The notes beneath the pieces are model-generated. The model had not been told where the DNA came from. It saw nothing but the letters and a program-made list of their open reading frames with translations, and did no database searches. DNA of 64,000 nucleotides from Solenopsis invicta (taxonomy: Eukaryota; Arthropoda; Insecta; Hymenoptera; Formicidae). Positions 61,274 through 64,000 of this stretch are shown here, in pieces. The DNA lies in assembly GCF_016802725.1 (NCBI RefSeq), contig NC_052673.1, positions 18,396,156-18,460,155 of the forward strand, in the 5' to 3' direction. Both the position numbers and the translations under genes were made by a program. Each line of letters begins with the position of its first letter. The first letter of the stretch is position 1.

Positions 61274-64000
61274 TTAACGTTTAATTCCCCAAGGCCCATC
61301 CGGAGTTGCAACGGGTACGTGAGAATAACCAGCGAACTGCGGGAATTCTTCGACACTGGCTGTATTCGGTGCGCTCTGAGGCTGCTGCTGTTGCTGTTGT
61401 TGCTCCCACGGTCCTCCTTTCACGATGAAGCCGGTATCATTCTCACCGCCACCGGCGTTGCTACCGTCATCGCGTTGAGGTGAGCGTAAACTTTCACGGT
61501 ATTCATTCTCTATCACATCTTGCATCTGCGGATATATTTTATATTTTATTCATCAATTATAGTTGTGGAGTGATTTCTATTTATATTACAAATGAATTAA
61601 GCAAACGTATTATTACTTACGTATTCCTCCTCTAGATTCAGTAAACGCTCCTTTGCATCGGCTACGTTCTCTTCCGCTCCCACGATTGTTACAATATTAG
61701 GATCAGCATCAGTTTTTCTTGGAAACTTTATGTCGACTTTAAATTCATCCATTATTTTGCGGATATTTCGACCTTTCGCACCGATCAAACGCGAATGAAC
61801 TGCAGCGTTTATCTGCACTTCCTCTTTTGTTAAACCATTCTAAAGAGAACGAAAAAAAATCGTAATATAGTATTTTATTTCAATGAGAATGGATATCTAT
61901 TAAAACATGGAAAAAAAAAACAAATGTTAATTAAAACTGACTCACCAATTCGTTAACGATCTTCATAATATCATCTCGCGCACTGTATGCATTCTTCTCA
62001 TATCCTGTTATTGTAATAATATGTTCCTCGGGATCACCTTTGCGCGGAAAATTAATTTGAACGTCGTGATCACTACGTATTTTACTGATCACCGCTCCTT
62101 TCCGTCCAATAATTTTTGGATGATATTCGGGATCAACCTCAATCTAATTGAATAAATCACATATTTCATATATTAACGAGATAACATTTAACATGTTCAC
62201 ATAATATAATTATATTCCTTTAGAAAATATTTGGCTATATCTTTTTTCAAAATATACAAAACTTTAAATTATTGGAAATTAATTATATAATGAACTTACT
62301 TTTAATTCAAAGGATTTTAATGCTCGATCTTCGCGTTCGGCTTTCAATGATTCGCATTTTTCAAGGATAGCTTCCTTGGCACTTTGAACGCAAGATGGCG
62401 TTCCAGAAATCTAAGAAATAAGGGATAAATATGAAACAAATACTTATATTAACTTCAATAGTCAATATATAACAAAAAAGAAATTACTTTGATATAATCC
62501 AATTTTTCTTCTGCTGGAGAAAGCATGATGTGTACGTCATATGTATTCATTAATTCACGCACATCTTTACCCTTTTGACCAATTATTGAACGATGGAAAT
62601 CAAATGGTACGTCAACCTAAATGCAAGAGAAAAAAATCTTGCTTAAGACTGATCTCGTAACTGTACGAAGGTAGGTAGATACAAAGTATGAACTAACTTG
62701 AATCGTGATAGGGACGAGATCGAGTAAAGCTTGCTTAGCGGCAGCAACGTTCTCAGGTTGTCCGGTAATACGAATTATATCGCAAGCTGGGATAGCTTCT
62801 CCACCTTCTCCATTTTCACCATTAACTTGTGCCGATACTTTTTGCTCATCTAAAATAACACGCAAAATCAAAGTTTTTATAGATTCGATAAATAAAATTA
62901 ACAGTTTATGGTGAATTGATGGCAACAAAGAAACAATGAAAACTGCTTCATATAACTCAAGTTTTCCTATTCTTTCCTATAATTAATTTCTTTTTTTTTT
63001 TTTCTATTATATCCACACTTTTTACTTACCGTATACATCACGATCAGGGAATTTGATTTGCACATCATATTCGGATGTTATGCTTTGTACTTTACGACCC
63101 TTTGCACCCATCACTGTACGATGGTGTCTTTGAGCTATTACACATTCCACCGTTATCATAGACTCCTGAAACGAGAAAACAATGATGAGCGTATAATGCA
63201 TTATTGCATTCAGTAAACAGTTGCGAACTTACCAATTCTTGAACAATCTCTCGCATTCGTTGTTTCGCCGCTTCTATGCATTCATGTGAGCCTTTCAGAC
63301 TAACACGATCGCTATCGATGCCTGCCCGTGGGAATGAAATCTGTACGCCACCGCATTCGTCAGCAATTCGGTGCAGTACACCGCCTCTTCGCGCCACGAA
63401 ATGTCTATGATGCTTAGGGTCAATACGAATTTCGCCTTCGATAATATTGTCCTGGAAATATGTTTATATATGGAGAAAATGTTTCAAAGATATATCTATG
63501 TATATGAATTATACGAAAATAAAGATCTCCGTACAATCTCTTTAATTGTAGCTTCTAAATCGGCTTTAGCTTTCTCAACAGCTTCTTTCTTGCCCATAAT
63601 TGTAATCACTTCCTTATCTTGATCTTCCTCCGTCGGGAACATAATTCGTGCACCAGTAGATTCTCTTATCTACAAGAATTATATAAGAAAATTATAAAAA
63701 ATTCCTAAATAACATTTGGAAATACATGTTACATTTACAAGGTTTTTACCTTCTTGATGTTGGCACCATTCTTTCCAATAAGGAATTTATGATGTTGAAC
63801 TTTGGCACGCACTTCAGCCGAGAAGCTAGATAATTGCTTTTCATTGCTTAGTTCTAAAAGCTGTGCTTTTGCTTTCTCCACGTCATCTTTTGGACCCCTG
63901 ATACTGACCTATATATATAGGTATATATTTAGCAACAATTTTAAGCTTGATCAAAATATCCTTTATAATTTTTTTTTATTTTACCTTATCACTTTTACTT
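61274..64000 (-). CDS. HDLBP: Vigilin (multi-KH RNA-binding protein), 3' part
   Basis: A KH-domain RNA-binding protein of the ER and cytoplasm that binds CU-rich mRNAs; the fly homologue is Dp1. The gene enters from the right edge, so the start is missing. Exons on the minus strand: >64000-63985, 63908-63750, 63669-63535, 63451-63233, 63165-63030, 62849-62698, 62616-62488, 62410-62300, 62143-61946, 61839-61621, 61525-61274, all GT-AG with consistent phases. Six KH domains are visible through their GxxG loops: HKFLIGKNGANIKK, HRHFVARRGGVLHR (degenerate), HRTVMGAKGRKV, HRSIIGQKGKDV, HPKIIGRKGAVI and HSRLIGAKGRNI. The tail has a polyglutamine run (WEQQQQQQQPQ) and ends PDGPWGIKR. Human vigilin has 14 or more KH domains, so about half the protein is outside the window. 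The ARRG loop in one KH domain predicts weak or no RNA binding there. Confidence 0.94.

Overview
The window is nuclear DNA from an insect. It is AT-rich, with GC islands, abundant microsatellites, short compact introns and long AT-rich intergenic stretches. The gene set (an EcKinase-family pair, WDR75, PAXBP1, a vitellogenin-like gene, SPRTN, PUSL1, a DUSP19-like phosphatase and vigilin), with a separate vitellogenin-like gene and CpG-rich islands, points to Hymenoptera, most likely an ant. That assignment is an inference. No prokaryotic, viral or organellar sequence was seen.

Layout. Positions 1-20,800 are gene-poor and hold GC islands, several inverted-repeat elements and only fragmentary coding evidence: a minus-strand start exon at 2148-2227, a possible minus-strand 5' UTR exon ending at 13953, and an orphan minus-strand exon at 19261-19497. 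From 20,861 the window becomes gene-dense: EcKinase copy 1 (+), WDR75 (-, 15 exons, 22278-31447), EcKinase copy 2 (+, 33063-34298), a broken WDR75 fragment (-, 34345-35150), PAXBP1 (+, 16 exons, 35968-41969), a vitellogenin-like gene (+, 22 exons, 42966-50026), SPRTN (-, 5 exons, 51662-55073), PUSL1 (+, 6 exons, 56200-57859), a DUSP19-like gene (+, single exon, 58067-58654) and the 3' part of vigilin (-, 61274 to beyond the right edge). Gene models were built by hand from splice sites. For WDR75, PAXBP1, the vitellogenin-like gene, SPRTN and PUSL1 every intron phase closes and the coding length is a multiple of three.

The most striking items are these. (1) A two-exon gene for a 66-residue secreted, Arg-rich, two-cysteine peptide with a GRR processing site lies on the opposite strand inside the 4.8-kb intron 13 of WDR75. 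I do not recognise it. (2) A tandem segmental duplication carried an intact EcKinase and the ends of WDR75, but the second copy has lost about 8.4 kb from the WDR75 middle. (3) SPRTN has four UBZ4-like zinc fingers at its C terminus, where the human protein has one. (4) A 143-bp DNA-transposon derivative with a perfect 8-bp target duplication sits upstream of PAXBP1. (5) A 1.36-kb foldback element with arms of about 300 bp lies at 6353-7712.

Most genes here are unrelated housekeeping functions: rRNA processing (WDR75), splicing and transcription (PAXBP1), DNA-protein crosslink repair (SPRTN), tRNA or mRNA pseudouridylation (PUSL1), MAPK-pathway phosphatase (DUSP19-like) and RNA binding (vigilin). 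SPRTN and PUSL1 are divergent and share a 1.1-kb promoter interval. Co-regulation beyond that is not implied by the sequence.
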